NCBI RefSeq assembly: GCF_036057275.1
Contig: NZ_CP107945.1
Coordinates: forward strand, 3,782,001 to 3,846,000
Origin: Streptomyces sp. NBC_00390
GTDB taxonomy: Bacteria; Actinomycetota; Actinomycetes; Streptomycetales; Streptomycetaceae
DNA length: 64,000 nt
Reading direction: 5' to 3'
Shown here piece after piece: positions 8,198 through 16,540 of the stretch. How positions within the stretch are numbered: the stretch's first letter is position 1; each line of letters opens with the position of its first letter. The position numbers and the translations under genes were made by a program. The notes under the pieces were generated by a model. It was not told where the DNA came from, did no database searches, and was given only the letters and a program-made list of their open reading frames with translations.

Positions 8198-9601
8198 TCA
8201 GGGCACCAGTGCGGCGGCGAGCCGGTCCAGGGCCGGCCGTGCGGTGTCCCGGGACTCCGTGCCTCCCGCGAGGAACGCGAAGGCCAGCAGCCGGCCGTCG
8301 GCCGTCACGACCGTGCCCGCGAGCGTGTCGACGCCGGACAGGGTGCCGGTCTTGGCCCGCACCAGGCCGGTGCCCGCCGAGCCGTTCGCGTAGCGCTCCT
8401 CCAGAGTGCCGGAAAAGCCCGCCACGGGCAGCCCGGTGAGGACCGGGCGCAGTTCGGGGTGGTCGGGGTCGGCGGCCGTGGCAAGCAGCGCGGTGAGCAG
8501 GGCGCCGGAAACCTTGTCGTTGCGGTCGAGACCACTGCCGTCGGCGAACCTGGCGCCCTCGACCGGCAGCTCCAGGCGGCGGAGCTGCGCGGCCACGGCC
8601 CGGCCGGCGCCGACGGCGTGGGCCGGTCGGCCGGTCGCGACGGCGGTCTGGCGGGCGAGGGACTCCGCGATGTCGTTGTCGCTGGTGGTCAGCATCCGTT
8701 CGACCATTGCGGACAGGGGCCCCGACAGCACCTGGGCGAGCGGGACGGCGTTCTTCGCGGGACGGCCCGGGGCAGGGTGCGCCGACGCGCGGACGCCTTT
8801 GCCGGCAAGCAGCTCGGTGAACAGCCGGGCCGCGTCCCGGGCGGGGTCGGTCGAGCGGGTCGCGCTGCCGGTGCTCTTGGGGGCGCGCCTTCCCTGGTCG
8901 ACCATCAGGGCGCTGATGGGGGCGAGGTTGCCGTTGCGGCCGATGGGGTGCAGCGCGGGGCCCTGGTACAGCGAGGTGTCGTACGCGAGCCGGACCTTGG
9001 TGATCCCGCGGTCGCGCAGGGCGCGTGCGGTCCGGTCGGCCAGCCGGGCGAGTCCGGCCCGCTCCAGGGTGGCGTCGCCGCCGCCGACCAGGGTGATCCC
9101 CTCGGCGTCCGGGGCCGCGACGACGGTCGTCGGGATGCGGTGGTCCGGGCCGAGCGCGGTCAGGGCCGCGACAGCCGTGGCGATCTTGATGGTGGACGCC
9201 GGTGTCATCGGGGTCTCGGCACCCTTCCCGTACAGCCGTGCGCCGGTGGCCACATCGATGACGCAGGCCGTACGGGCCGTGCCGAGGGCCGGGTCCGAGA
9301 GCAGTGGCGCGAGGGTCTTGGACAGGTCGGCCGGGCCGCTCGCCGGCGCATTGGCGGGTTCGGCCCGCGGGGTGCCGAGCGCGGCGAGGACGACGGGGGC
9401 GCTCGGCGCGGGGGCGGGGGGCCGGGGCGCGGCCGGTTCGTGATGTGCCTCACCCACGCGGGCGGGAGCGGCCGCCCGCTGCCTCTCGGCCTTACGCTGG
9501 CCCGAGTCCCAGGGACCCGCCGCAGCCACCGCTCCGGCGGCGAGGGCGAGGCCGACCACGGCGGCGCCCGCAGTGAGCTGCCACGTCCTGACCTCTGGCA
9601 C
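8198..9601 (-). CDS. dacB: D-alanyl-D-alanine carboxypeptidase/endopeptidase, PBP4 type (S13)
   Basis: Trims terminal D-alanine from peptidoglycan stem peptides and can cleave cross-links outside the membrane. The 467-residue protein starts with a signal or anchor segment (TAGAAVVGLALAAGAVAAA, about 10-28), followed by an Ala/Pro-rich linker. The three penicillin-binding motifs are present: STIK (136-139), SDN (307-309) and KTG (417-419). The GTG at 9601 is chosen because GAAAGGGG lies 10 bases upstream and the signal sequence then sits at the N-terminus; an ATG at 9646 would add 15 residues with cysteines ahead of it. It is divergent from ppa, with about 175 bp between them. Confidence 0.93.
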   Translation of the reverse strand: MPEVRTWQLTAGAAVVGLALAAGAVAAAGPWDSGQRKAERQRAAAPARVGEAHHEPAAPRPPAPAPSAPVVLAALGTPRAEPANAPASGPADLSKTLAPLLSDPALGTARTACVIDVATGARLYGKGAETPMTPASTIKIATAVAALTALGPDHRIPTTVVAAPDAEGITLVGGGDATLERAGLARLADRTARALRDRGITKVRLAYDTSLYQGPALHPIGRNGNLAPISALMVDQGRRAPKSTGSATRSTDPARDAARLFTELLAGKGVRASAHPAPGRPAKNAVPLAQVLSGPLSAMVERMLTTSDNDIAESLARQTAVATGRPAHAVGAGRAVAAQLRRLELPVEGARFADGSGLDRNDKVSGALLTALLATAADPDHPELRPVLTGLPVAGFSGTLEERYANGSAGTGLVRAKTGTLSGVDTLAGTVVTADGRLLAFAFLAGGTESRDTARPALDRLAAALVP

Positions 9602-9777
9602 CCCGCACCAGCCCCTTTCGCGATCACACACGTGCGTGAGGGACACTTAACCACCAGAACTGCGTCTTGCCGCGAACATGGCACCCCGATAGGCCCTGTG
9701 CCGGGGGTCCGGGGGGCATCCCCCGGGAGGGCACAGAACCACAGAAGACCTGAGTGTTGATCATGGAGGAGCCACCC

Positions 9778-10272
9778 GTGGAGTTCGACGTCACCATCGA
9801 GATCCCGAAGGGTTCGCGGAACAAGTACGAGGTGGACCACGAGACCGGTCGGATCCGCCTGGACCGTCGACTCTTCACCTCGACCAGCTACCCGGCCGAC
9901 TACGGCTTCGTCGAGAACACCCTCGGCGAGGACGGCGACCCGCTGGACGCCCTGGTCATCCTTGACGAGCCGACGTTCCCCGGCTGCCTGATCAAGTGCC
10001 GCGCCATCGGCATGTTCCGGATGACGGACGAGGCCGGCGGCGACGACAAGCTGCTGTGCGTTCCGGCCTCCGACCCGCGCGTGGAGCACCTGCGTGACAT
10101 CCACCACGTGTCCGAGTTCGACCGCCTGGAGATCCAGCACTTCTTCGAGGTCTACAAGGACCTGGAGCCCGGCAAGTCCGTCGAGGGCGCCAACTGGGTC
10201 GGCCGCACCGAGGCCGAGGCCGAGATCGAGGCCTCCTACAAGCGCCTCGAGGCGCAGGGCGGCGCGCACTGA
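9778..10272 (+). CDS. ppa: Inorganic pyrophosphatase
   Basis: Hydrolyses pyrophosphate to two phosphates, driving biosynthetic reactions forward. The 164-residue cytoplasmic enzyme is a family I pyrophosphatase: IEIPKGSRNKYEVD (8-21), YPADYGFVENT (about 40-50) and the metal-binding EDGDPLDALV (54-63) with its three aspartates. The GTG at 9778 has GGAGGAG six bases upstream, which decides the start; upstream in-frame codons would place residues ahead of this ribosome binding site. It is monocistronic: dacB diverges upstream and an exporter gene begins 158 bp downstream. Confidence 0.96.
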   Translation: MEFDVTIEIPKGSRNKYEVDHETGRIRLDRRLFTSTSYPADYGFVENTLGEDGDPLDALVILDEPTFPGCLIKCRAIGMFRMTDEAGGDDKLLCVPASDPRVEHLRDIHHVSEFDRLEIQHFFEVYKDLEPGKSVEGANWVGRTEAEAEIEASYKRLEAQGGAH

Positions 10273-10430
10273 GCGCACTCCACTGAGCAACCGGCCGCAT
10301 GAAGCGGCCCGACGCGGGCGGGACACCCTGGAGGGGGTCCCGCCCGCGTCGCGTACCGCCGCCCATGTCCGTGGCCATACTGGGCAGACGCGCCAGGCAG
10401 ACGGCCGGACAAGAGGGAGCGAGGACAGAC

Positions 10431-12071
10431 GTGGTGGCGGAGCCCGAGGGTCCGGAAGACCGGAAGCCTCAGTCCGACGAGGCGCACAGCGCTTTCACCC
10501 CGCCCGCCGGCATGGGGCAGCCGGAGGCGCCCGAAGAGGACCACCCGTCATCGGAGTTCGCGATTCCCAAGGGCTTCGCCCCCGAACCTCCCGCCGAGCC
10601 GGAGCATTCCGCGTTCGCGACACCGAGCGTCTACAGCGCCCGGCGCTCGCCGCCCGCGTTCACTCCGGCGCACGGCATGCCGGTCGTACAGCTCACCAAG
10701 GGCGCGCCCTGGCAGGACCGGATGCGCGCGATGCTGCGGATGCCGGTCCACGAGCGGCCGGTACCGGAGGCGGCGCACCGGCACGACGAGGCAGGGCCCG
10801 CCGTTCCCCGCGTACTGGACCTGACGCTGCGTATCGGCGAGCTGCTGCTCGCGGGCGGCGAGGGCGCGGAGGACGTCGAGGCGGCCATGTTCGCCATCTG
10901 CCGTGCCTACGGGCTGGACCGCTGCGAGCCCACCGTCACCTTCACGCTGCTGTCGATCACCTATCAGCCGTCCCTGGTCGACGACCCCGTGACGGCCAAT
11001 CGCACCGTACGGCGGCGTGGCACCGACTACACCCGGCTCGCCGCGGTCTTCCGCCTGGTGCACGACATCAGCGCGGAGGAGTCGGAGATCACCCTGGAGG
11101 AGGCCTACCGGCGCCTCGCGGAGATCCGGCGCAACCGGCATCCCTATCCGGGCTGGGCGCTCACCCTGGCCGGCGGGCTGCTGGCGGGCGCGGCCTCCGT
11201 CCTGGTGGGTGGCGATGTGCTGGTGTTCATCGCGGCGGCGATCAGCGCGATGCTCGGCGACCGGCTGGCGTGGCTGTGCGCCGGGCGGGGACTGCCGGAG
11301 TTCTACCAGTTCGCCGCTGCCGCCATGCCCTCGGCCGCGATGGGAGTGGCCCTGACACTGTCGCCACTGGACGTGCGCGCCTCCGCGGTGATCACCGGCG
11401 GCCTGTTCGCGCTGATCCCGGGACGGGCGCTGGTCGCCGGGGTGCAGGACGGACTGACCGGCTTCTACATCACCGCGGCCGCCCGCCTCCTCGAGGTCGG
11501 CTATCTGGTGGTCGCCCTCGTCATCGGTGTGCTGTCGGTGCTGTACCTGGGGTTCGCGCTGGACGCGGGCCTCAACCCGGAAACCGCCATTCACATCGTC
11601 GAACGGCCGGTGGCACAGACGCTCGCCGCGATGGCGCTGTCCCTGTTCTTCGCCGTGATGCTCCAGCAGGAGCGCAACACCCTGCCCCTCGCCGCTCTCA
11701 ACGGCGGCGTCGCGTGGGTGATCTACGCGGCCCTCGCAGACACGGCGAATGTCTCTCCGGTCGCCGCGACGGCGATCGCCGCCGGTCTGGTGGGCCTGTT
11801 CGGGCAGCTGCTGTCGCGCTACCGGTACGCCTCCGCGCTGCCGTATGTCACCGCCGCGATCGGGCCGCTGCTGCCGGGCAGCGCCACGTACTTCGGGCTG
11901 TTGTCGATCGCCAGAAACGACCTGAACACGGGCCTCGCCTCACTGAGCAAGGCGGCCGCCCTCGCGCTCGCCATCGCGATCGGGGTGAACCTGGGCGCCG
12001 AGATCTCCCGGCTGGTGCTGCGGGCGCCGGGCGCCGAACGCCGCGCGGCCAAGCGGACGCGCGGCTTCTGA
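10431..12071 (+). CDS. Threonine/serine exporter family protein (ThrE)
   Basis: A polytopic membrane protein predicted to export threonine and serine or related small amino acids. In the 546-residue product the first 130 residues are polar, proline-rich and probably disordered. They are followed by the ThrE domain with its cytoplasmic part (RIGELLLAGGEGAEDVEAAM, then TFTLLSITYQ) and about ten hydrophobic helices arranged as ThrE plus ThrE_2 modules. The GTG at 10431 has GAGG six bases upstream; an ATG at 10364 without a good ribosome binding site is the alternative. It ends 60 bp before the convergent dedA-type gene. Confidence 0.85.
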   Translation: MVAEPEGPEDRKPQSDEAHSAFTPPAGMGQPEAPEEDHPSSEFAIPKGFAPEPPAEPEHSAFATPSVYSARRSPPAFTPAHGMPVVQLTKGAPWQDRMRAMLRMPVHERPVPEAAHRHDEAGPAVPRVLDLTLRIGELLLAGGEGAEDVEAAMFAICRAYGLDRCEPTVTFTLLSITYQPSLVDDPVTANRTVRRRGTDYTRLAAVFRLVHDISAEESEITLEEAYRRLAEIRRNRHPYPGWALTLAGGLLAGAASVLVGGDVLVFIAAAISAMLGDRLAWLCAGRGLPEFYQFAAAAMPSAAMGVALTLSPLDVRASAVITGGLFALIPGRALVAGVQDGLTGFYITAAARLLEVGYLVVALVIGVLSVLYLGFALDAGLNPETAIHIVERPVAQTLAAMALSLFFAVMLQQERNTLPLAALNGGVAWVIYAALADTANVSPVAATAIAAGLVGLFGQLLSRYRYASALPYVTAAIGPLLPGSATYFGLLSIARNDLNTGLASLSKAAALALAIAIGVNLGAEISRLVLRAPGAERRAAKRTRGF

Positions 12072-12131
12072 GGCGAGGCGAACGGGACAGGAGCGGGTAC
12101 CGCCGGGCGGCGGCGTCCGCGTACGGCGGGG

Positions 12132-12830
12132 TCAGCGCTTGGCGTGCCGGCCCCGCTGGCCCGGGGGCATCTCGCCGGCCGGACCGGGGTCCGCCACTGC
12201 GGCCTGCTTCCTGCCCTTCGAACGGGCCCGCAGGAACTCGATCGCAATCGGGAGCACCGAGATCAGCACGATCAGGATCAGGATCGCCTCGATGTTCTTG
12301 TGGACGAACTCGACCTTGCCGAGCGCCGCACCGAGCAGGGTGACCCCGGCGCCCCACAGCACGCCGCCGATGACGTTGAACGTGACGAAGGAGCGGTAGT
12401 TCATCCGGCTCACACCGGCGATGATCGGCGTGAACGTGCGCACGATGGGCACGAAGCGGGCCAGCACCAGCGACTTGGGGCCGTACTTCTCGAAGAACTC
12501 GTGCGCCTTCTCGACGTTCTCCTGCTTGAAGAGCCTGGAGTCCGGGCGCCTGAAGAGGGCAGGGCCGACCTTGCGGCCGAAGAGATAGCCCACCTGGTCA
12601 CCGATGATCGCGGCCAGCACGACGAGCGTGCACACCACCCACAGAGGGAAGTCCAGCTTGCCGGAGGTGACCAGCAGGCCGGTGGTGAACAGCAGCGAGT
12701 CGCCCGGCAGGAAGAAACCGATGAGCAGGCCCGACTCGGCGAAGACGATGACGAGTACACCGATGAGTCCGAACGTCCCGATCAGATAGTCCGGGTCCAG
12801 CCAGCTCGGTCCGAGCGCAAGGGTAGTCAC
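12132..12830 (-). CDS. DedA family membrane protein
   Basis: A 232-residue member of the DedA/SNARE-associated family, whose characterised members act in undecaprenyl-phosphate or phospholipid flipping and need the proton motive force. The family motifs are visible: ESGLLIGFFLPGDSLLF near the N-terminus (about 32-48), GDQVGYLFGRKVG (76-88), and the RFVPIVRTFTPIIAG loop (124-138) with its essential arginines. Four to five hydrophobic segments are present, and the C-terminus is basic. The GTG start at 12830 gives the normal length. It is convergent with the exporter gene and divergent from the YbjQ gene. Confidence 0.9.
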   Translation of the reverse strand: MTTLALGPSWLDPDYLIGTFGLIGVLVIVFAESGLLIGFFLPGDSLLFTTGLLVTSGKLDFPLWVVCTLVVLAAIIGDQVGYLFGRKVGPALFRRPDSRLFKQENVEKAHEFFEKYGPKSLVLARFVPIVRTFTPIIAGVSRMNYRSFVTFNVIGGVLWGAGVTLLGAALGKVEFVHKNIEAILILIVLISVLPIAIEFLRARSKGRKQAAVADPGPAGEMPPGQRGRHAKR

Positions 12831-13014
12831 GAGGTCCGGGCTCCTGAGTCTTCAGTCGGTCGATCGGCGAATCGGCGTGAACGGCCGCCCCAAGGTATCA
12901 ACGCGGGATGGCCGCTCCACGTTCCACCGGCCTGCCCAGGATGCACTGTGCGGCACCTGGGACAAAGCTGTGCCTCGAGGGGAGGGGCGACAGCTGCACG
13001 GAAGGCGGACATTG

Positions 13015-13380
13015 ATGGGCATCGAGGACTACGGCGGCGGACAGGGCAAGGGCTCGGACGTGCTGGTGGTCACCACCAACGACGTACCCGGCTTCCAGGT
13101 GCAGCAGGTGATCGGCGAGGTCTTCGGTCTGACGGTGCGCTCGCGCCATCTGGGAAGTCAGATCGGGGCAGGGCTGAAGTCAATGATCGGCGGGGAGCTG
13201 AAGGGCCTGACCAAGACCCTGGTGGAGACCCGGAACCAGGCCATGGAGCGCTTGATCGAGCAGGCCCGCTCCCGCGGCGCGAACGCGGTGCTCATGTTCC
13301 GCTTCGACGTGACGGAGGCGGCGGACGTCGGCACCGAGGTCTGTGCCTACGGCACGGCGGTGGTGATCGCCCGCACCTGA
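13015..13380 (+). CDS. YbjQ family protein (UPF0145)
   Basis: A 121-residue protein of the YbjQ/UPF0145 family, small pentamer-forming proteins once labelled heavy-metal-binding. The core motifs are VVTTNDVPGFQV near residue 20, GLTVRSRHLGSQIGAGLKSMIGGEL (about 38-62), and RSRGANAVLMFRFDV in the second half. The function of the family remains unclear. The ATG at 13015 has GGAAGG nine bases upstream; a TTG at 13012 is just ahead of it in another phase. A strong bidirectional terminator follows, shared with the convergent tipA gene. Confidence 0.85.
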   Translation: MGIEDYGGGQGKGSDVLVVTTNDVPGFQVQQVIGEVFGLTVRSRHLGSQIGAGLKSMIGGELKGLTKTLVETRNQAMERLIEQARSRGANAVLMFRFDVTEAADVGTEVCAYGTAVVIART

Positions 13381-13439
13381 CGCAGCCGGGCACCGGGCTG
13401 ACGCAGCCGCGCACGCCGGGCCCGGCATCCGGCCCGGGG

Positions 13440-13485
13440 ACCGGGACGGCCTCCGGGGCGGCGGCGCCCCGGAGGCCGTCCCGGT
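13440..13485. terminator. Bidirectional terminator between the YbjQ gene and tipA
   Basis: A perfect 21-bp stem (13440-13460 and 13465-13485) closed by a GCGG tetraloop, between two convergent genes. There is no long U tract, as usual for high-GC terminators. It is followed by a 13-bp tandem duplication (13478-13490 and 13491-13503) that includes the tipA stop codon. Confidence 0.9.
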
Positions 13486-13497
13486 CAGCTGTCCCGG

Positions 13498-14256
13498 TCA
13501 GCTGTTGCGCACCGCGTTGGCGAGGATCGCGTCGCGCAGGTGCACGGCCATGCCGGGCCGGATGGCGTCGTAGTACGCCGTGAAGCGCTCGTCCGAGACA
13601 TACATCTCGCCGAGGCAGGTGTGGATCTCGTAGGTGCAGTCGTAGAACCACGTGCAGATGTGGCGGCGGTGCTCCTCGGCCAGGTCCATGGCGCGCTCGC
13701 CCGCCGGCTCCTCACCGGCTTCCATCAGGGCGTCGTAGCGCGTGCCCCAGTCGGCGCTCTCGTCCTGCATCCGTTTCCAGTCGTCCTTGCCGTAGCGCGA
13801 GACCCGCCGCTGGGACTCGGCGTACGCCTGCGTGCCGCCCCAGCGCTGCTCGACCTCCTGCGCGTACTGCTCGGGGTCGTTGTCCCCGAAGACTTCGAAC
13901 TTCTCCTCGGGCGTGAGGTTGATGCCCATCTTCTTCGCCTCCATGGCTCGTTCGACGGCCTCGGCCATCTCCTGCAGCTTGGTGATCCGGGCGGACAGCA
14001 GTTCGTGCTGCCGGCGCAGATGCGCCTGCGGGTCCGTGTCCGGGTCGTCCAGCAGCGCCGCGACCTCCTCGAGCGGGAAGCCGAGCTCCCGGTAGAACAG
14101 GATCTGCTGCAGCCGGTCGAGGTCGGCGTCGTCGTAGCGCCGGTGTCCCGCGTGGCTGCGGCCACCCGGTCGGAGCAGCCCGATCTCGTCGTAGTGGTGC
14201 AGCGTGCGCACCGTGACCCCGGCGAAGGCCGCGACCTGTCCCACGGCGTAGCTCAT
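13498..14256 (-). CDS. tipA: MerR-family thiopeptide-responsive regulator, TipAL type
   Basis: Transcriptional activator of the TipAL class, which binds thiostrepton-type thiopeptides covalently and bends its target promoter open. In the 252-residue protein: MerR winged helix (1-75, with VRTLHHYDEIGLLRP), coiled coil (about 76-109), and the TipAS antibiotic-binding domain (110-252). C214 in IHTCLGEMYVSDERF sits at the position of the cysteine that attaches the antibiotic in S. lividans TipAL. A second translation start, M110, has its own ribosome binding site (separate entry). It diverges from a glutamate decarboxylase gene, with an inverted-repeat operator between them. No thiopeptide biosynthesis genes are in the window, so it is probably a sensor of foreign compounds. 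Confidence 0.93.
   Translation of the reverse strand: MSYAVGQVAAFAGVTVRTLHHYDEIGLLRPGGRSHAGHRRYDDADLDRLQQILFYRELGFPLEEVAALLDDPDTDPQAHLRRQHELLSARITKLQEMAEAVERAMEAKKMGINLTPEEKFEVFGDNDPEQYAQEVEQRWGGTQAYAESQRRVSRYGKDDWKRMQDESADWGTRYDALMEAGEEPAGERAMDLAEEHRRHICTWFYDCTYEIHTCLGEMYVSDERFTAYYDAIRPGMAVHLRDAILANAVRNS
13927..13942 (-). promoter_or_regulatory. Internal ribosome binding site and start for TipAS
   Basis: On the minus strand GGAGG (13938-13942) lies 8 bases ahead of an in-frame ATG at 13929 inside tipA. Translation from it would give a 143-residue antibiotic-binding domain without the DNA-binding part. TipAS is known to be made in excess from tipA in S. lividans by the same kind of internal start; its use here is inferred from conservation of both the SD and the methionine at position 110. 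Confidence 0.75.
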
Positions 14257-14300
14257 CGCTTTCCGCTCCTTCGTTTCTCGGTACGCGCCTCAGCCTGGGT

Positions 14301-14317
14301 CCTCACGCCGCGTGAGG
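14301..14317 (-). promoter_or_regulatory. Inverted repeat operator upstream of tipA
   Basis: CCTCAC-GCCGC-GTGAGG is a perfect 6-bp dyad 45-61 bp upstream of the tipA start codon. MerR-family regulators bind such dyads between the -35 and -10 boxes of their own promoter and activate it on ligand binding. The assignment to TipA is inferred from position. Confidence 0.6.
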
Positions 14318-14406
14318 TGCAAGCCCGACAGGAAAAGAGTCTGTTATGTACGTATCGTCCCGCTTGAGGTGGCCCAGGCGGGGCCAGGGAGGAAGGCACC
14401 GAGGCG

Positions 14407-15837
14407 ATGGCACTCCACAAGGGCGCGACCGACGACAGCGAGCAGGAGAACGAGAAGGAGCGGCGCAGACTCTCCCTCAACCCCTTCTACGGGGAGGCCA
14501 ACCCGGTCAGCGGGATGACCTCCGCCCCTCCCACGCACCGGCTGCCCGACGGACCGCTGCCTCCCTCCACCGCCTACCAACTGGTCCATGACGAGCTGAT
14601 GCTCGACGGCAACTCCCGGCTGAACCTCGCCACCTTCGTCACCACCTGGATGGAGCCGCAGGCCGGCGTGCTGATGTCCGAGTGCCGCGACAAGAACATG
14701 ATCGACAAGGACGAGTACCCGCGCACGGCCGAACTGGAGCGCCGGTGCGTGGCGATGCTCGCCGATCTGTGGCATGCCCCGGACCCGACCTCCACGGTCG
14801 GCTGCTCCACCACGGGCTCCAGCGAGGCGTGCATGCTCGCCGGGATGGCCCTCAAACGCCGCTGGGCCAAACGCAATGGCGACCGTTACCCCCGGTCCGC
14901 CCGGCCCAATCTGGTCATGGGCATCAATGTGCAGGTCTGCTGGGAGAAGTTCTGCAACTTCTGGGAGGTGGAGGCGCGGCTGGTTCCCATGGAGGGCGAC
15001 CGCTTCCATCTCGACCCGCAGGCGGCCGCCGACCTCTGCGACGAGAACACCATCGGCGTGGTGGCCGTGCTCGGGTCGACGTTCGACGGGTCCTACGAAC
15101 CGGTCGCCGACCTGTGTGCGGCCTTGGACGCCCTCCAGGAGCGCACCGGCCTCGACATTCCCGTCCATGTGGACGGGGCTTCGGGGGCGATGGTGGCGCC
15201 CTTCATCGACGAGGACCTGGTCTGGGACTTCCGGCTGCCGCGGGTCGCCTCGATCAACACCTCGGGGCACAAGTACGGCCTCGTCTATCCCGGCGTCGGC
15301 TGGGCGCTATGGCGCTCGCCCGCCGATCTGCCCGAGGAGCTGGTGTTCCGGGTGAACTATCTCGGCGGCGACATGCCGACCTTCGCCCTCAACTTCTCCC
15401 GGCCGGGCGCACAGGTGGCGGCGCAGTACTACACCTTCGTCCGGCTCGGGCGGGCGGGCTACCGGGCCGTCCAGCAGACCGCCCGGGACATCGCCCGGGG
15501 CCTCGCGGAACGAATCGAGGCGCTGGGCGACTTCCAACTCCTCACCCGTGGCGACGAGTTGCCCGTCTTCACCTTCACCACAGCGCCCGATGTGACGTCC
15601 TTCGACGTGTTCGACGTCTCCCGGCGGCTGCGCGAGCAGGGCTGGCTCGTACCCGCGTACACCTTTCCGAAGAACCGTGAGGACCTCTCCGTCCTGCGCA
15701 TGGTCTGCCGTAACGGCTTCTCCGCAGATCTGGCCGACCTGCTGATGGACGACCTGCTCCAGGTGCTGCCGGAGCTGCGGCGCCAGCAAGAACCCATGAG
15801 CAAGGACGCGGCGGCGGTGACCGCCTTCCACCACTGA
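14407..15837 (+). CDS. gadB: Glutamate decarboxylase
   Basis: PLP-dependent enzyme converting glutamate to GABA and carbon dioxide while consuming a proton. The 476-residue product is full length for the bacterial GadA/B group. The PLP lysine is K289 in SINTSGHKYG, the PLP-ring aspartate is in HVDGASG (254-260), and STTGSSEACMLAG (134-146) binds the phosphate. NPFYGEANPVSGMTSAPPTHRLP at the N-terminus is a family hallmark. The start ATG follows GGGAGGAAGG. No glutamate/GABA antiporter is adjacent, so a role in acid resistance is not supported by context; a role in GABA or spore metabolism is equally possible. It is divergent from tipA. Confidence 0.95.
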   Translation: MALHKGATDDSEQENEKERRRLSLNPFYGEANPVSGMTSAPPTHRLPDGPLPPSTAYQLVHDELMLDGNSRLNLATFVTTWMEPQAGVLMSECRDKNMIDKDEYPRTAELERRCVAMLADLWHAPDPTSTVGCSTTGSSEACMLAGMALKRRWAKRNGDRYPRSARPNLVMGINVQVCWEKFCNFWEVEARLVPMEGDRFHLDPQAAADLCDENTIGVVAVLGSTFDGSYEPVADLCAALDALQERTGLDIPVHVDGASGAMVAPFIDEDLVWDFRLPRVASINTSGHKYGLVYPGVGWALWRSPADLPEELVFRVNYLGGDMPTFALNFSRPGAQVAAQYYTFVRLGRAGYRAVQQTARDIARGLAERIEALGDFQLLTRGDELPVFTFTTAPDVTSFDVFDVSRRLREQGWLVPAYTFPKNREDLSVLRMVCRNGFSADLADLLMDDLLQVLPELRRQQEPMSKDAAAVTAFHH

Positions 15838-15854
15838 TCCGGCACACGGCCGCT

Positions 15855-16496
15855 TCAGCGGCTGTCGCCCTCGTGCGGCTCACCTGTCGCGTACGGGTTC
15901 TCCTCGCCCTCCGCCAGTACTCCGACGAACGGCTCGCCCTCGCCCGCGAAGGTGTACGCCCCGGCCTCGATCCGCCGGATCAGGCCCCGGGTCCACTCCG
16001 CTCCGGAATCCGCCGAGGAGACCCAGAGGTTCATGATCTCGCCGATGTGCCCGAGCGACTCGGGCCCCTCCTCGGGGGTGTAGTACTCGGTCACCGACGA
16101 CCGCCACTCCTGCATCCCCCGGATGCGTTCCTTCAGCAGCGCCACGGCCTCCTCCCGCGGCAGGTCGACGATGAAGCCGACCCCCGCGGACAGGACGTCC
16201 AGCTTCTCGTCGTAGGCGGTCAGGGACTCCCGGAGCAGTGTGAAGTACTCCTCGGTGCCCTGCCCGGTGAGCTCGTACTCGGTGCGCGGCGGGCCGCCGG
16301 CCGTCGACGGGGCGGTCTCATGAGCGTGCAGCAGTCCCTGCTTCGCCATCTGCTTCAGCGCGTGATAGATCGAACCGGGCTTGGCGTTGGACCACTCGTG
16401 CGCGCCCCAGTACTCCAGGTCGTTGCGGACCTGGTAGCCGTGCGCCCGCCCGTGCTGGCGTACGGCTCCCAGGACCAGCAGACGGATCGCTGACAT
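15855..16496 (-). CDS. PadR family transcriptional regulator
   Basis: A 213-residue PadR-type repressor: an N-terminal winged helix (about 1-90; RLLVLGAVRQHGRAHGYQVRNDL, then NAKPGSIYHALKQMAKQGLL) and a C-terminal helical dimerisation domain. The ATG at 16496 is chosen because AAGGGA lies upstream; a TTG at 16520 would use the frame further up but start inside the operator. It is divergent from a VOC-family gene, and an 18-bp palindrome lies across the shared promoter region, so it probably represses both itself and that gene. It converges with gadB, with 17 bp between the stops. Confidence 0.88.
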   Translation of the reverse strand: MSAIRLLVLGAVRQHGRAHGYQVRNDLEYWGAHEWSNAKPGSIYHALKQMAKQGLLHAHETAPSTAGGPPRTEYELTGQGTEEYFTLLRESLTAYDEKLDVLSAGVGFIVDLPREEAVALLKERIRGMQEWRSSVTEYYTPEEGPESLGHIGEIMNLWVSSADSGAEWTRGLIRRIEAGAYTFAGEGEPFVGVLAEGEENPYATGEPHEGDSR

Positions 16497-16512
16497 CAGC
16501 CGGGATTCCCTT

Positions 16513-16530
16513 CTATTCAAGTTTGACTAG
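16513..16530. promoter_or_regulatory. PadR-type operator palindrome
   Basis: CTATTCAA-GT-TTGACTAG is a near-perfect palindrome (7 of 8 arm positions match) located 17 bp upstream of the PadR start and 11 bp upstream of the divergent VOC gene start. It overlaps a TAGACT sequence (16528-16533) that would serve as the -10 box of the VOC gene if that gene is leaderless. Assignment to the PadR protein is inferred from position and symmetry. Confidence 0.65.
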
Positions 16531-16540
16531 ACTACTCGGC

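Noticed and set aside
9698..9737. Riboswitch-like fold upstream of ppa
   Set aside because: A GC-rich nested stem exists, but it matches no riboswitch class that I can recognise and may be a chance hairpin.
13498..15837. tipA-gadB region as part of a thiopeptide biosynthetic cluster
   Set aside because: No precursor peptide, YcaO, dehydratase or cycloaddition enzyme is in the window.
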